Below are positions 54,265-63,913 of a DNA stretch of 64,000 nt, piece by piece; the stretch's first letter is position 1; the number at the start of each line of letters is the position of its first letter. The notes under the pieces are model-generated. The model searched no databases. It saw nothing but the letters and a program-made list of their open reading frames with translations, and had not been told where the DNA came from. Location: positions 1 through 64,000 of the forward strand of contig JAFGRW010000105.1 in the NCBI GenBank assembly GCA_016934935.1, given 5' to 3'. The stretch comes from Spirochaetota bacterium (GTDB lineage Bacteria > Spirochaetota > UBA4802 > JAFGJZ01). The translations under genes were made by a program, and so were the position numbers.

Positions 54265-56317
54265 AGCCTTTTTTCTGGTAAAAATATCTGCACTTCTTAT
54301 ACTCCTTTTTTTGATTACCTTTGTACTCCTTTTTTTGTTCTTCTTCCCGGAGGAGAAGGTAATCTCAATTATAAATCAAAACGCAGAAAATGTGCTTCAA
54401 CGATCAATCGAAATTGACTCTATAAGCTACAGTCTTCGGGGTGTAAAACTTACCGGTTTTAAGATTATAGATCCTGAAACAGAAACACCTCTTTTTACCG
54501 CTAAAAGCGTTCAGATTACTTTTGCTCTTGCGCCCCTTTTCCGAAGGCAGTTACAGCTTCAAGACCTTTATGTAGAAGAACTTAATTTTTCTCTCGATTA
54601 TAGTAACGGTAGATATAATATTGAAAATTTGATCGAAGATATCAAACTTGGCAGCACAAAATCCGGTGGAAATTTTACATCCCGATTGCCCGACATACAT
54701 CTCAAGGAATGTACCATTGAAGTTGCCAATACCAGTGATTTTCTTGCGCCTCTCAAGGGAACCTACATAATTGACGGTTCGATATTTCTCGAAAATGGAT
54801 CCGAACCAGTATTCGACTCTTTTATTATTACCCTACCTGCGCAAAGAGGCAAAATTGAAACCGATTTAACAGTAAATCTTGAAGGTGACTCGTTTAATCT
54901 CACCGGAAAGGCAAATCTGGATGAAGTTAACCTTAGTTGGATTTATCTCTTTGGAGCTCCGAATCCGCCGCAACTTCCATACCGCGTCACCAGCGGAACA
55001 ATCGAAAATCTAGTCATAACTTCTGAATATACAGAAGGTGATATTGGTAAGCTTACATGTACTCTTAACACCGGCGATTTGTTACAAGTCAAAGGCGGTC
55101 ACTGTCGTGTTTACCATTCGCCGAAGGTGCTTGTTTTGGACCAAAACAACGGGCAAATTGGAAACAGCGGCTCTTTCTTTGTGCAAAACCTAACTGTAGG
55201 TATTACAGAAGATTACTCATCATTTAATATTTCAGCCGAAGATACAGCCTTGGAAAAAATTTCCGTAATGATCCCCCCCATTGAGGATATGCCACTTCAT
55301 GGTAAACTTAACGGTAAACTTCAATACGACGGAAAACTTTTTAACGGAACTGTAAAAATATCAAACGGAGGTTATGGTAAAACCCTTCAAGGTGTTAACG
55401 GTTCTTTTAGCGTAGTCAATAACCGGTTTAGACACGAGAATATCAATGTTTTGATTATGAATCAGCCGGTGGTTATTTCCGCTGCATCTACAAGTTCTTC
55501 GTTTGATAATTTTGCCATTAATGTAGTTTCTGACAAATTTATCATCGATACCGAATCAGAAACAGGTCTTAACCTGCCCTTTCTAAAAAACACAAACATC
55601 AATGGCGTTATAGAGGCTAAGGAGATTATCGTAAACGATATTATTTTAAACAACACTTCCATTGGCTACTCCCTGGGTAATAGCACTATCATTGTACAGC
55701 GATTTAAAACAAACTTTTTTAACGGTTTGTTAACAGGTCGTGCTCAAATAAATCAAGCCACTAACGGAATCAAAACCGAATTGGATATAAACTTCTCTAA
55801 TATCCAATTACAGAATCTTCACAATTGGGCAGATCAAATAAAAAATAGATTTTTCGGTATTGCATCCGGAAGAGTTAACCTGGTAGTAATGAACTCAAAC
55901 AGTAAAGCTTCTGTTAAAGAAGGGAATTTAGTAATAAGAATAAATAACGGAAAACTCATAAACACGGGTATTCAGGACAGTTTCGGCCTCATATTAAAGC
56001 CTTTACGTTATAAACTGAAAGATCTGGAATTTAAAGAGATGTTTGCAAATATCGAAATAGATAACAACGGCTACTCATTTAATACATTTATGTTTAATTC
56101 TCCTGACATAAGGGCGTCTGTAAACGGAATGATCAATCACGAAAATGTGGCCAACCTTAATATCACATTGCTTTTTAACACAAACTTCATACAGGACGTT
56201 CCAAACTTCGCCTATCCGCAGTTTTCAAAATACAAAAAAGGCAGTTGGTATATAATTCCTTTGAAAATAAACAATAAAGATATAACTGAAAATACTGAAG
56301 TAACCATCAGTGAATAA
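54242..56317 (+). CDS. AsmA/DUF748-like membrane-anchored protein
   Basis: 691 residues from GTG 54242, inside the end of the regulator gene; no stronger start is seen. A single N-terminal membrane segment (about 11-36: ISALLILLFLITFVLLFLFFF) anchors a long beta-rich periplasmic part. The pattern is that of AsmA-type bridge proteins: VLQRSIEIDSISYSLRGVKLTGFKIIDPETETPLFTAKSVQITFALAPLFRRQLQLQDLYVEELNFSL, and later GRVNLVVMN..GNLVIRINNGKLINTGIQDSF. AsmA-family proteins (AsmA, TamB, YhdP) help move lipids or assemble the outer membrane. It is co-translated with the double-cNMP regulator. Confidence 0.8.
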   Translation: MKPIKILKAFFLVKISALLILLFLITFVLLFLFFFPEEKVISIINQNAENVLQRSIEIDSISYSLRGVKLTGFKIIDPETETPLFTAKSVQITFALAPLFRRQLQLQDLYVEELNFSLDYSNGRYNIENLIEDIKLGSTKSGGNFTSRLPDIHLKECTIEVANTSDFLAPLKGTYIIDGSIFLENGSEPVFDSFIITLPAQRGKIETDLTVNLEGDSFNLTGKANLDEVNLSWIYLFGAPNPPQLPYRVTSGTIENLVITSEYTEGDIGKLTCTLNTGDLLQVKGGHCRVYHSPKVLVLDQNNGQIGNSGSFFVQNLTVGITEDYSSFNISAEDTALEKISVMIPPIEDMPLHGKLNGKLQYDGKLFNGTVKISNGGYGKTLQGVNGSFSVVNNRFRHENINVLIMNQPVVISAASTSSSFDNFAINVVSDKFIIDTESETGLNLPFLKNTNINGVIEAKEIIVNDIILNNTSIGYSLGNSTIIVQRFKTNFFNGLLTGRAQINQATNGIKTELDINFSNIQLQNLHNWADQIKNRFFGIASGRVNLVVMNSNSKASVKEGNLVIRINNGKLINTGIQDSFGLILKPLRYKLKDLEFKEMFANIEIDNNGYSFNTFMFNSPDIRASVNGMINHENVANLNITLLFNTNFIQDVPNFAYPQFSKYKKGSWYIIPLKINNKDITENTEVTISE

Positions 56318-56332
56318 TCATTTCTATTATAC

Positions 56333-56361
56333 TTGACCTTCATCACAGGCATTCATAATAT
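56333..56361 (+). promoter_or_regulatory. Probable ackA promoter
   Basis: TTGACC (56333-56338), 17-base spacer, TAATAT (56356-56361); leader of about 90 bases to the ackA start. Confidence 0.5.
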
Positions 56362-56457
56362 GCCACCGTATTCATTTTAATGATCCACTTCAAACAGACT
56401 GGATTGTTCACACTAACATAATTGTTCTATTCTATTATACATATTGGAGAAAATGTA

Positions 56458-57651
56458 ATGATAATACTCGTAATTAATTGCGGCTCATCATCTATTAAGT
56501 TTCAGCTTTTTGATATGCCCACAAAAAAAGATATGGCTAAAGGGCTTATCGAGCGAATCGGTGAAGATGATGCTAAAATCACCTATAAGTACAATGGTGA
56601 AAAACATGTTGAGGTACTGCCGATTAAAGATCACAAGGCCGGCCTCGCAAAACTTGCACAGATGATTACCGACGAAAAAACTGGGGTAATCTCTTCTTTA
56701 TCAGAGATCGAAGCAGTAGGCCACCGAGTTGTTCATGGTGGAGAGTGTTACAATTCAAGCGTCTTGATAGACGAAACCGTAATAAAGGGAATCGACGAGT
56801 GCGCAGAACTTGCTCCACTGCATAACCCGCCAAACCTTATGGGCATTAACGAAGCGATGTCAATGTTTCCCGGTGCGAAAAACGTAGCTGTTTTTGATAC
56901 AGCTTTTCATCAGACTATACCTGATTACGCATTTACCTACCCTCTCCCTCATAAATATTACGAAGATTACAAAGTCAGAAGATATGGTTTTCACGGAACT
57001 TCACACGCCTATGTAACCGAAAGATCGGCCGAACTTTTGGGAAAACCTGTTGATCAGGTTAATCTGATTACCTGTCATCTTGGCAACGGATGTTCGATCA
57101 CTGCCGTAAAAAACGGCAAGTCTGTTGATACCTCTATGGGACTGACCCCGCTAGAAGGGCTAGTGATGGGAACAAGAAGCGGTGATATAGACCCGGCAAT
57201 ACTGTTTTATTTGGCAAAAAAAGAAAATTTAAAAATGGAAGATTTTGACCGTATACTTAACAAAGAATCCGGACTTCTTGGTATTAGCGGCATATCTAAT
57301 GATCAACGCAATCTCGAGGATCTTCAGGACACAAACGAAAGGGCAAAACTTGCGCTGGATATTTTTGATTATAAACTCAAAAAATATATCGGTTCTTATA
57401 TGGCTGTACTAAACGATGTAGATGCTATTGTCTTTACTGGCGGGATCGGAGAAAACGGTTCCCTGACCCGGGGTAAATCTTGTAGTGGCCTTGAAGCTCT
57501 CGGAGTTCAAATTGATGACAGGAAAAACGAAGAGACTATTCGCGGCAAAGAGGGTGAAATTTCCAAACCTTCAAGCAAGGTGAAAATTCTTGTTGTTCCA
57601 ACCGACGAAGAGGGTCGTATTGCGAGTGATACCTATCAGCTTGTTAAGTGA
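56458..57651 (+). CDS. ackA: Acetate kinase
   Basis: 397 residues from ATG 56458 (GGAG eight bases upstream; the frame continues to 56422). It converts acetyl phosphate and ADP to acetate and ATP. Motifs: ILVINCGSSSIKFQLF, VGHRVVHGGE, LAPLHNPPNLMGI, FDTAFHQTIPDYAFTYPLP, RRYGFHGTSHAYV with the key His and Arg, CHLGNGCSITAV, DTSMGLTPLEGLVMGTRSGDIDP and FTGGIGENG. No phosphotransacetylase gene is next to it. It is monocistronic with its own terminator. Confidence 0.97.
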   Translation: MIILVINCGSSSIKFQLFDMPTKKDMAKGLIERIGEDDAKITYKYNGEKHVEVLPIKDHKAGLAKLAQMITDEKTGVISSLSEIEAVGHRVVHGGECYNSSVLIDETVIKGIDECAELAPLHNPPNLMGINEAMSMFPGAKNVAVFDTAFHQTIPDYAFTYPLPHKYYEDYKVRRYGFHGTSHAYVTERSAELLGKPVDQVNLITCHLGNGCSITAVKNGKSVDTSMGLTPLEGLVMGTRSGDIDPAILFYLAKKENLKMEDFDRILNKESGLLGISGISNDQRNLEDLQDTNERAKLALDIFDYKLKKYIGSYMAVLNDVDAIVFTGGIGENGSLTRGKSCSGLEALGVQIDDRKNEETIRGKEGEISKPSSKVKILVVPTDEEGRIASDTYQLVK

Positions 57652-57660
57652 TTATTATAA

Positions 57661-57687
57661 GGCCGGTTACATAAACCGGCCGTTTTT
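57661..57687 (+). terminator. Rho-independent terminator of ackA
   Basis: A perfect 8-bp GC-rich stem (GGCCGGTT 57661-57668, AACCGGCC 57674-57681), 5-base loop, then GTTTTT. Confidence 0.9.
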
Positions 57688-57886
57688 CAAATTAATTATT
57701 ATTAGTGAACTTCCATCAATCACCCTCACTTCTTGTTATAACATCTATTAACCAGTTTTCAGAGCTCTACTTGAACACTTCATAAACAGCATCGGCATAT
57801 TTCTATTTGTAAAAAATTTCGCTAATCAAACCGAAACGGTCTTATCTCCCAATAATCCAAATTTTGCCAAACTCCGACTTAATATG

Positions 57887-57915
57887 TTGACCTCTTTAAA
57901 GAGATTTTATAGATT
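57887..57915 (+). promoter_or_regulatory. Promoter of the TetR gene with palindromic operator in the spacer
   Basis: TTGACC (57887-57892) and TAGATT (57910-57915) are 17 bases apart. A perfect 12-base palindrome, CTCTTTAAAGAG (57892-57903), lies within the spacer, where a bound dimer would block RNA polymerase. Autoregulation by the TetR protein is an inference. Confidence 0.5.
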
Positions 57916-58004
57916 CTGATAATTAAAGTAAAGGGCATTTCTAACTGGAACATCGTCAACTTTAATTGTTAGAGATTACCTATAAACAACAGGTCTTTTT
58001 TATT

Positions 58005-58613
58005 ATGGATAAGAAACAGAAACAGCTGAAAAAAGGTGAGCGGACCAGGAAGATGATTCTTATGAGGGCGGGTACACTTTTCGCACAGAAAGGATATCAT
58101 GCTGTATCAATAGATGAGATTATAGACGGTCTGGGAATAGCTAAAGGAACGATGTACCAATACTTTGACGGCAAGCTGGGTCTTTTAAAAGATCTGTTGA
58201 AATTTTGCCGAACAGAAATAGATTCTGTATTCGAATCTATTTCTGTTGAGCACAACGACTGCCGATCCGTAATACGAGAAGCATACTTCAAGCTTAACAG
58301 ACTCTATTTTAACACTTTTGATATGATCAATTTAAACATGAGTAGTGGCAATATCATTACAGATGAGAGCCATAAACAAATTGCCTTTTATCTGATGGAT
58401 CACTTCGTTAATCTACTCTCCCCCTTTAAAGAAGAGTTTCGTATCCGTCAAGACGAGATGCCCTTTGTTGTATTTTTACAAGGAGAGCACATTCGGGGAT
58501 ATCTTCGTTACAACTTTGGACAGAGCGGAGCAGAAGATAAAGATATACATGAATCGATAGATTTTGCTCTCGATATTCTTCAAAACGGTATATTTTCAAA
58601 TAAAAAAAAATAA
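58005..58613 (+). CDS. TetR-family transcriptional regulator
   Basis: 202 residues from ATG 58005; the longer frame starts with TTG at 57966. The N-terminal helix-turn-helix is typical: RKMILMRAGTLFAQKGYHAVSIDEIIDGLGIAKGTMYQYFDGKLGLLKDLL. The C-terminal ligand-binding part is helical and family-specific. It lies 114 bases upstream of the glycosyltransferase gene on the same strand, with a palindrome between them, so it probably controls that gene, itself, or both. Confidence 0.92.
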   Translation: MDKKQKQLKKGERTRKMILMRAGTLFAQKGYHAVSIDEIIDGLGIAKGTMYQYFDGKLGLLKDLLKFCRTEIDSVFESISVEHNDCRSVIREAYFKLNRLYFNTFDMINLNMSSGNIITDESHKQIAFYLMDHFVNLLSPFKEEFRIRQDEMPFVVFLQGEHIRGYLRYNFGQSGAEDKDIHESIDFALDILQNGIFSNKKK

Positions 58614-58673
58614 TGATCTGATAATTTATAACTAAAGCAAAATATTTTGACAACCTTTAAATAATTTATTGAC

Positions 58674-58693
58674 AAAACTGAACTTTCAGTTTT
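58674..58693 (+). promoter_or_regulatory. Palindromic operator candidate upstream of the glycosyltransferase
   Basis: AAAACTGAA (58674-58682) and its perfect complement TTCAGTTTT (58685-58693) are separated by two bases. It overlaps a TTGACA (58669-58674), with another TTGACAA 22 bases upstream (58647). A fitting -10 is not obvious. Size and symmetry suit a TetR dimer. Confidence 0.5.
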
Positions 58694-58727
58694 ACTAATT
58701 GAATCTTATCATACTCTTGGAGGAATT

Positions 58728-60608
58728 ATGAAATTCAGGGATTTTGACAATAGGCACCTGACAACACTAGAGCTCTCAATTTGGGTAATTTTACTTGCTG
58801 CTGGGTTATTTATGCTAATATTTGGAATAACTCACGAAGGCATCTGGTACGACGAGTCGTATTCCATCGCGGCAGTAGACAATACTTTTATCGATCTTGT
58901 TGGTATGATCGGTCGAGACAGCCATCCTCCGCTCTATTTCGTAATGCTAAAGATATTTGTTACAATATTCGGAAAATCAATACTGACACTTCGCCTTTTT
59001 TCGGCCCTTTCCATCTTCAGCATGGGAGTACTCGGATTTACACATATAAGAAAATTAATATCAAACCGTGCAGGTTTAATTTATTCTGCTATGATTTTTT
59101 TAACACCTGTTTCGGTTTTCCAGGCTCAAGAGACAAGAATGTACGCTTTATGCGGAGCATTTGTCATGGCAGCCATGATACTTCTTTTTTACGCAATCAA
59201 TCAAAACAGCTTTAAAACCTGGATTGCAGGATCCTTAGCAGCTTACGCAGCCGCACTTACCCACTATTACGGATTGATTGCTGTAACAATACTTTATGCT
59301 CTTCTGCTTGGCTATTTTATTATCTGCAATAGAGACCTTGTTAAACGCCTTGTTATAACCTGCATTCTTCTTGTTCTATTTTATTCTCCTGTTTTTTATA
59401 TGCTGGTTTATCAAACATCGAGAATTTCAAAGGGATTCTGGATTGACCCAATCTCTATATCAAGGGCATTATCTCTTTTTACTTATTATTTCGGTTATAA
59501 ATTCGAAATGCCTTTCACCGTCTTCACTACAATCGCTTCTATACTGGCCGTTGTATTTTTATGTTTAACCATTTTTTCATTTTATAAAAACCGCAAACAA
59601 ACCGATTATTTTGCTGTTATCTCCATAATACTCTTTTTTCTGACAATTCTTGCCGGCTTTGTTTTAAGTGCTGTTTTCAGACCGATCCTTATCAGTCGCT
59701 ATATCACAGCAGTCTTTGGTCCTTTTCTATTTGCAATGGCATACGGAATAAACTCTTTAAAAAAACCGGAACTCATTGCAAGTTCTATTATACTATATAT
59801 TATCGCTACATCGCCGGTTCTCTACGGCATCTATTCTAATAACTTTAATGGACCTATGAACACAGTATACGATTCAATAAAGGGCGAAGTGAATAAAGAT
59901 GATATTTTTATTCACGGCAGTGAACATACTTTTGGAACCTTTTATGTCTATTTTCCCGGCAACAAGCATTTCTTGTATATTCCGGATGATCACAATCCCT
60001 ATTCAAACTATGAAGTATTTAAGTTAAACGGAGATTACGGGGTCAATTTCAACAAGTACCTGGATATGGCAAAGACCCGTGTCTGGCTGACAAACCGACC
60101 CGGTGACCCAACAAATCTTTCAGCGGTCGAAATACTGAAACATCCGCATATGAAAAGCGAATGCGATGTTTCAAGATTCAATACGAAAATGGGCTGGTAC
60201 GAGGTAGAGCTGAGTTCATTTAGCTATACACATAAAAAAGATCCATCTGATTCACCCAGTTTCGGCGATCTTAAAATTACCGTTACAGGAATACGCGGTA
60301 ATGATCCTATATATTGTGGTTTTTTTAACAGTGAACCACTCAATTCTGAGAACGTTATGACAAAAGTCAAAAGTACTCCCATGGATGGAGAGGCAGCAAT
60401 ATTCATACGCGGGTTAAAATTCGGCAGGTACGCCATATTCGGATGGCAGGATCTGAATAATGATATAAGATGGAATTCTGAAGCAGAAGGTATTGTTATC
60501 TTTGGAAAATCACCAAAAAAATTTGGTGATGCGCTTTCACTTGATGAAAACGGATTTGATTTTGATGAAAACAACATTGAGCATACCATCGAGATCCGGT
60601 ATCCATGA
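58728..60608 (+). CDS. GT-C (PMT/GT39-like) glycosyltransferase fused to a DUF2141 domain
   Basis: 626 residues; GGAGG lies six bases before the ATG. About the first 380 residues are a multi-pass membrane glycosyltransferase (about 10-12 segments). Typical loop motifs are WYDESYSIAAV (the acidic first loop) and SHPPLYFVMLKIF (HPP motif), as in PMT_2 enzymes that transfer sugars from polyprenyl phosphates on the periplasmic side. A soluble linker follows (about 385-505). The final 110 residues match DUF2141: DLKITVTGIRGNDPIYCGFFNSE, FIRGLKFGRYAIFGWQDLNNDIRWNSEAEGIVIFG, then a strand ending HTIEIRYP. DUF2141 is usually a separate exported protein, so this fusion is unusual. Confidence 0.85.
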   Translation: MKFRDFDNRHLTTLELSIWVILLAAGLFMLIFGITHEGIWYDESYSIAAVDNTFIDLVGMIGRDSHPPLYFVMLKIFVTIFGKSILTLRLFSALSIFSMGVLGFTHIRKLISNRAGLIYSAMIFLTPVSVFQAQETRMYALCGAFVMAAMILLFYAINQNSFKTWIAGSLAAYAAALTHYYGLIAVTILYALLLGYFIICNRDLVKRLVITCILLVLFYSPVFYMLVYQTSRISKGFWIDPISISRALSLFTYYFGYKFEMPFTVFTTIASILAVVFLCLTIFSFYKNRKQTDYFAVISIILFFLTILAGFVLSAVFRPILISRYITAVFGPFLFAMAYGINSLKKPELIASSIILYIIATSPVLYGIYSNNFNGPMNTVYDSIKGEVNKDDIFIHGSEHTFGTFYVYFPGNKHFLYIPDDHNPYSNYEVFKLNGDYGVNFNKYLDMAKTRVWLTNRPGDPTNLSAVEILKHPHMKSECDVSRFNTKMGWYEVELSSFSYTHKKDPSDSPSFGDLKITVTGIRGNDPIYCGFFNSEPLNSENVMTKVKSTPMDGEAAIFIRGLKFGRYAIFGWQDLNNDIRWNSEAEGIVIFGKSPKKFGDALSLDENGFDFDENNIEHTIEIRYP

Positions 60609-60622
60609 TATTTTTTTCATTT

Positions 60623-60658
60623 AATAAAAAGCGATGACATAGTGTATCGCTTTTTATT
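60623..60658. terminator. Bidirectional terminator between convergent genes
   Basis: A 13-bp stem (arms 60623-60635 and 60646-60658) with a 10-base loop; the core is AAAAAGCGAT/ATCGCTTTTT, giving a T-run on either strand. Confidence 0.8.
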
Positions 60659-60773
60659 TATATAAATTCTGGAAGACAACGGATCAAAAGACTTAATAAT
60701 TTTAGAGTCCGATTAAAAATAGGTTTTTTGTAAATACTCAGTATAAAATTTCAATCAATATAATCAAAATGAA

Positions 60774-63254
60774 TCAGCTCTGACTCTTTACCGGATTTTT
60801 CTTTATAAACTCCAGAAAACTCTCTTGAGATAGAGGTTTGCTGTAATAATAGCCCTGTATTTCGTCACACTCTACCTGAGCAAGGTATGCCAATTGCTCT
60901 TCGGTTTCGATACCTTCGCCAATCACCTCAAGACCCAAAGAATGCGCCATGGCTATTATTGCCTTTATTATCTTGCGGTTGCTCTCATTTTCACCAATAG
61001 TCATTACAAACGAGCGGTCAATTTTGATATGCGAAATAGGGAAATCCTTTATGTAACTTAGAGAAGAGTAACCAGTGCCAAAATCGTCAATGGAAAACCT
61101 TACACCCGCCAGACTCAGCTGCTTCATCTTTATGGCTATCTCTTCGGGATCTTCGACCATTAAACCCTCTGTTATCTCTAACTCAACTCTCCCCTTTGCG
61201 GCACCGCTTTTTTCAAAAGCTTTCTCGACAATTGACAAAAACTGCTCGTCTCTAAATTGCCGCGGAGAAATATTTATGGCAATACGTATTTTGTAACCCA
61301 TATCCGCTAATGATTTTTGAAAACCTAGAGCCTGATTTAACACCCAGGCCCCGATTGGAACGATAAGACTATTGTTTTCAATTATCGGGATAAATTTATC
61401 TGGCTCTACATAACCATGAGAACTTTTCCAGCGCAAAAGAACTTCCATACCGCACACTTCACCATTACGATTAATAAACGGTTGGTACAAAAGATTAAAT
61501 TCACCTCTGTCCAGTGCACCTCTTAGATCCTTTTCCAAAAGAACCCTATTCACAGCTCTGATATTCATCTCGGTATTATAGAAAGAAAAGCTGTTCTTGA
61601 CTTTTTTTGCGTCCCTAAGAGCAATATCACTATTCTTGATCAGATCTTCTATATCAATACCATCTTTTGGATAAACGGCTATTCCGATGCTCACTCCAAT
61701 GAAAAGGCGCTCGCTATCACATATAAAAGGCTTTGCAAGTTTTCCGATAATCTTTTCAGCAACCGATGCCGCAGCATATTCATCATCAATATTATTCAGA
61801 ATTACAACAAACTCATCACCACCAATACGAAAAATATAATCAGTTTCACGGATAGTGTTTGAAAGACGGTCGCTAACATAACAGAGCAGTTTATCACCAA
61901 TACTGTGCCCTGCCGTCTCGTTAACATCTTTGAATTCATCAAGATCAATAAACAGGAACGCTTTCATTGACTGATAACGGTTACGCGCTGATTGAAGAAG
62001 CGAATCAGATACCGTTTCATAAAGAGCTTTACGGTTAGCTAATCCAGTTAGCGGATCGTGAAAAGCAAGGTATGACAGCTGTTCCTCTGACTGTTTCTTT
62101 TCTGTAATATCCTCTATTATTCGTATAAGTCTGAAAATTTCACCTGAGCGGTTTTTAACCGGATAGATACGGTCACGCACCCAGGCAACTTTTGCCCTGT
62201 TATAAATTCGGTATTCACACTCACTATTACGCGTTATTCGGCTAAAGTCCAAAGAACTCTTAAACAGATGACGATCGTCAAAATGAACAGCATTTTTCCA
62301 TATTCCGCAATCATTATAGACCTCTTTAACCGGAATATTGAAAATATGTTTAAACAATGAATTTATATAGTAAGTCTTAACTGGCGGGTAATCCGTAATC
62401 CACACCACCTCATTCACATTTCTCGCAATAAGCTTAAGATTCTTCTGACTCTCACGTAACTCCATCAGTGTTTGATCTGTTAAACCTGCCTTATCAAAAA
62501 ATGTCTTAACAAGAAAAAAGCTGTACAGCAAAAGGAATAGAATAACACCAATTGATGTGCGTGGGAAATTAATACTGGGAAAAAGGCAAACATTGTATCC
62601 ATAATATAACCGCAAAACATCACTTAACGAAAAAAAAGTCAGCATAAAAACACCTGCAAACTGAATACCGCCCTCATAGTAGTTGCCAGACCTTATCAGT
62701 CTTAAAAAGAATATAAAACATGAGCTTAAGGTTAACAGCATTACAATAATGTTTCTGACATTATACAAAATACCGTATTCGTACATGCGGTAAATATTTG
62801 CGTAGGTCAATTCAGAAGGAATATTATCTGGTCGCTGTAAAAAAAGTGGATGATTAAAATATAGCAACACAGAGCTAACCAGGGCCATAGACAAACCACT
62901 GACCATAAATGTCATAAACAACCGTTTATGATATTTATTTTTAGTTTCCAGAGTAAAAAACAGATATGACACAGAAAATATCAACAACGATATAGCCACC
63001 TGCTTAATCGAATAGAACACAAATGCGTCGTTGTACGATCTAAAAAGAATTCCGTTAAAACGTATTAGCGCCTCGCAAATACTGTAAAGAGTAATATTTA
63101 GCGAAAGAACAAACGATGAACTGTAATAGTAAGAGCCGCATTTACGGTAAAAATAGAGGAACATCATGGCAAGCAAAAAGGATATGGCCGATGACACCGA
63201 TGGTAATACCAGATTAATTATTATTTCCAAACTGAAGTTTTCAAACATAATCAT
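60774..63254 (-). CDS. Membrane PAS-GGDEF-EAL cyclic-di-GMP protein
   Basis: 826 residues (ATG 63254 or 63248; no clear ribosome binding site). Seven or so membrane segments at the N-terminus (about 1-255) form a sensor. A PAS domain follows (about 275-390: NVNEVVWITDYPPVKTYYIN..IRIIEDITEKKQSEEQL). The GGDEF domain (about 395-560) has DPLTGLANRKALYE and an intact FRIGGDEFVVIL. The EAL domain (about 570-815) has EVLLRW, NISPRQF, ELEITEGLM, DDFGTGYSSLSYIKDFP and EGIETEEQLAYL. Both synthesis and breakdown of c-di-GMP look possible. It is convergent with the glycosyltransferase and 26 bases downstream of the DUF218 gene. Confidence 0.93.
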   Translation of the reverse strand: MIMFENFSLEIIINLVLPSVSSAISFLLAMMFLYFYRKCGSYYYSSSFVLSLNITLYSICEALIRFNGILFRSYNDAFVFYSIKQVAISLLIFSVSYLFFTLETKNKYHKRLFMTFMVSGLSMALVSSVLLYFNHPLFLQRPDNIPSELTYANIYRMYEYGILYNVRNIIVMLLTLSSCFIFFLRLIRSGNYYEGGIQFAGVFMLTFFSLSDVLRLYYGYNVCLFPSINFPRTSIGVILFLLLYSFFLVKTFFDKAGLTDQTLMELRESQKNLKLIARNVNEVVWITDYPPVKTYYINSLFKHIFNIPVKEVYNDCGIWKNAVHFDDRHLFKSSLDFSRITRNSECEYRIYNRAKVAWVRDRIYPVKNRSGEIFRLIRIIEDITEKKQSEEQLSYLAFHDPLTGLANRKALYETVSDSLLQSARNRYQSMKAFLFIDLDEFKDVNETAGHSIGDKLLCYVSDRLSNTIRETDYIFRIGGDEFVVILNNIDDEYAAASVAEKIIGKLAKPFICDSERLFIGVSIGIAVYPKDGIDIEDLIKNSDIALRDAKKVKNSFSFYNTEMNIRAVNRVLLEKDLRGALDRGEFNLLYQPFINRNGEVCGMEVLLRWKSSHGYVEPDKFIPIIENNSLIVPIGAWVLNQALGFQKSLADMGYKIRIAINISPRQFRDEQFLSIVEKAFEKSGAAKGRVELEITEGLMVEDPEEIAIKMKQLSLAGVRFSIDDFGTGYSSLSYIKDFPISHIKIDRSFVMTIGENESNRKIIKAIIAMAHSLGLEVIGEGIETEEQLAYLAQVECDEIQGYYYSKPLSQESFLEFIKKNPVKSQS

Positions 63255-63280
63255 TTATCATCGCATTATATGCAATTAAT

Positions 63281-63901
63281 TCACATTAATGCGATACCTA
63301 TTTTATATAGTATCAGATAATAGCTCTCTCTGATTAGAAATTCAAGCTTTTTCTCGCTTCCCTTAAAACGGGTTGTCGGTGTAGCCGATGGATAAACAGT
63401 CATACCGTGAAATTCGGCGATAACTGCTGCCCTTTTCAAATGGTAGGGATCGGAAACCAGCGTAAAAGTTTTTAAACCGTACTTCTCGGCAATTTTACCC
63501 GCATAAAAAATATTCTCTTCAGTAGTTCTGGATTTATTTTCTATAAGTATAAACTTCTCATTTACTCCATTTTTTATCGCATAACGCCTTGCAATAACAG
63601 ATTCCCCGGGCTCATCTTCACCGCCTTTACCACCAGTGAAAATAATGTATCGGCACATACCCGCGTCATACAGACGTATTGCATGATTAATTCTCTCCTT
63701 GAATACCGGGGAGGGATTTTTCCCCCACGCTGCCGCCCCCAATACTATGACTGCATCTGTCTTGATTACAGCCTTGTCGCGAGGATATGAATAGACAGTA
63801 TATACGGTATACGTAAAAAAAATCAGAGCTGCAAAAAGTAATAGCAACAAGGCAATCACGATCTGTTTAATTCTTTTTATCAATTTTGCAACGATTTTCA
63901 T
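63281..63901 (-). CDS. DUF218 (YdcF/SanA/ElyC-like) membrane protein
   Basis: 206 residues. A basic start and one membrane segment (about 13-35) anchor a periplasmic Rossmann-like domain: DAVIVLGAAAWGKNPSPVFKERINHAIRLYDAGMCRYIIFTGGKGGEDEPGESVIARRYAIKNGV, ENKSRTTEENIFYAGKIAEKYGLKTFTLVSDPYHLKRAAVIAE. Relatives act in envelope integrity and in polysaccharide or peptidoglycan precursor control, but the reaction is unknown. GAGG precedes the ATG by 12 bases. It follows a partial gene that enters from the window edge. Confidence 0.9.
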   Translation of the reverse strand: MKIVAKLIKRIKQIVIALLLLLFAALIFFTYTVYTVYSYPRDKAVIKTDAVIVLGAAAWGKNPSPVFKERINHAIRLYDAGMCRYIIFTGGKGGEDEPGESVIARRYAIKNGVNEKFILIENKSRTTEENIFYAGKIAEKYGLKTFTLVSDPYHLKRAAVIAEFHGMTVYPSATPTTRFKGSEKKLEFLIRESYYLILYKIGIALM

Positions 63902-63913
63902 TTAACTTTTGCC

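Larger units (their letters stand above)
57652..58004. other. 353-base region between ackA and the TetR gene
   Basis: Holds the ackA terminator (57661-57687) and the TetR promoter with an internal palindrome (57887-57915). No further gene or structure is seen. Confidence 0.65.
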
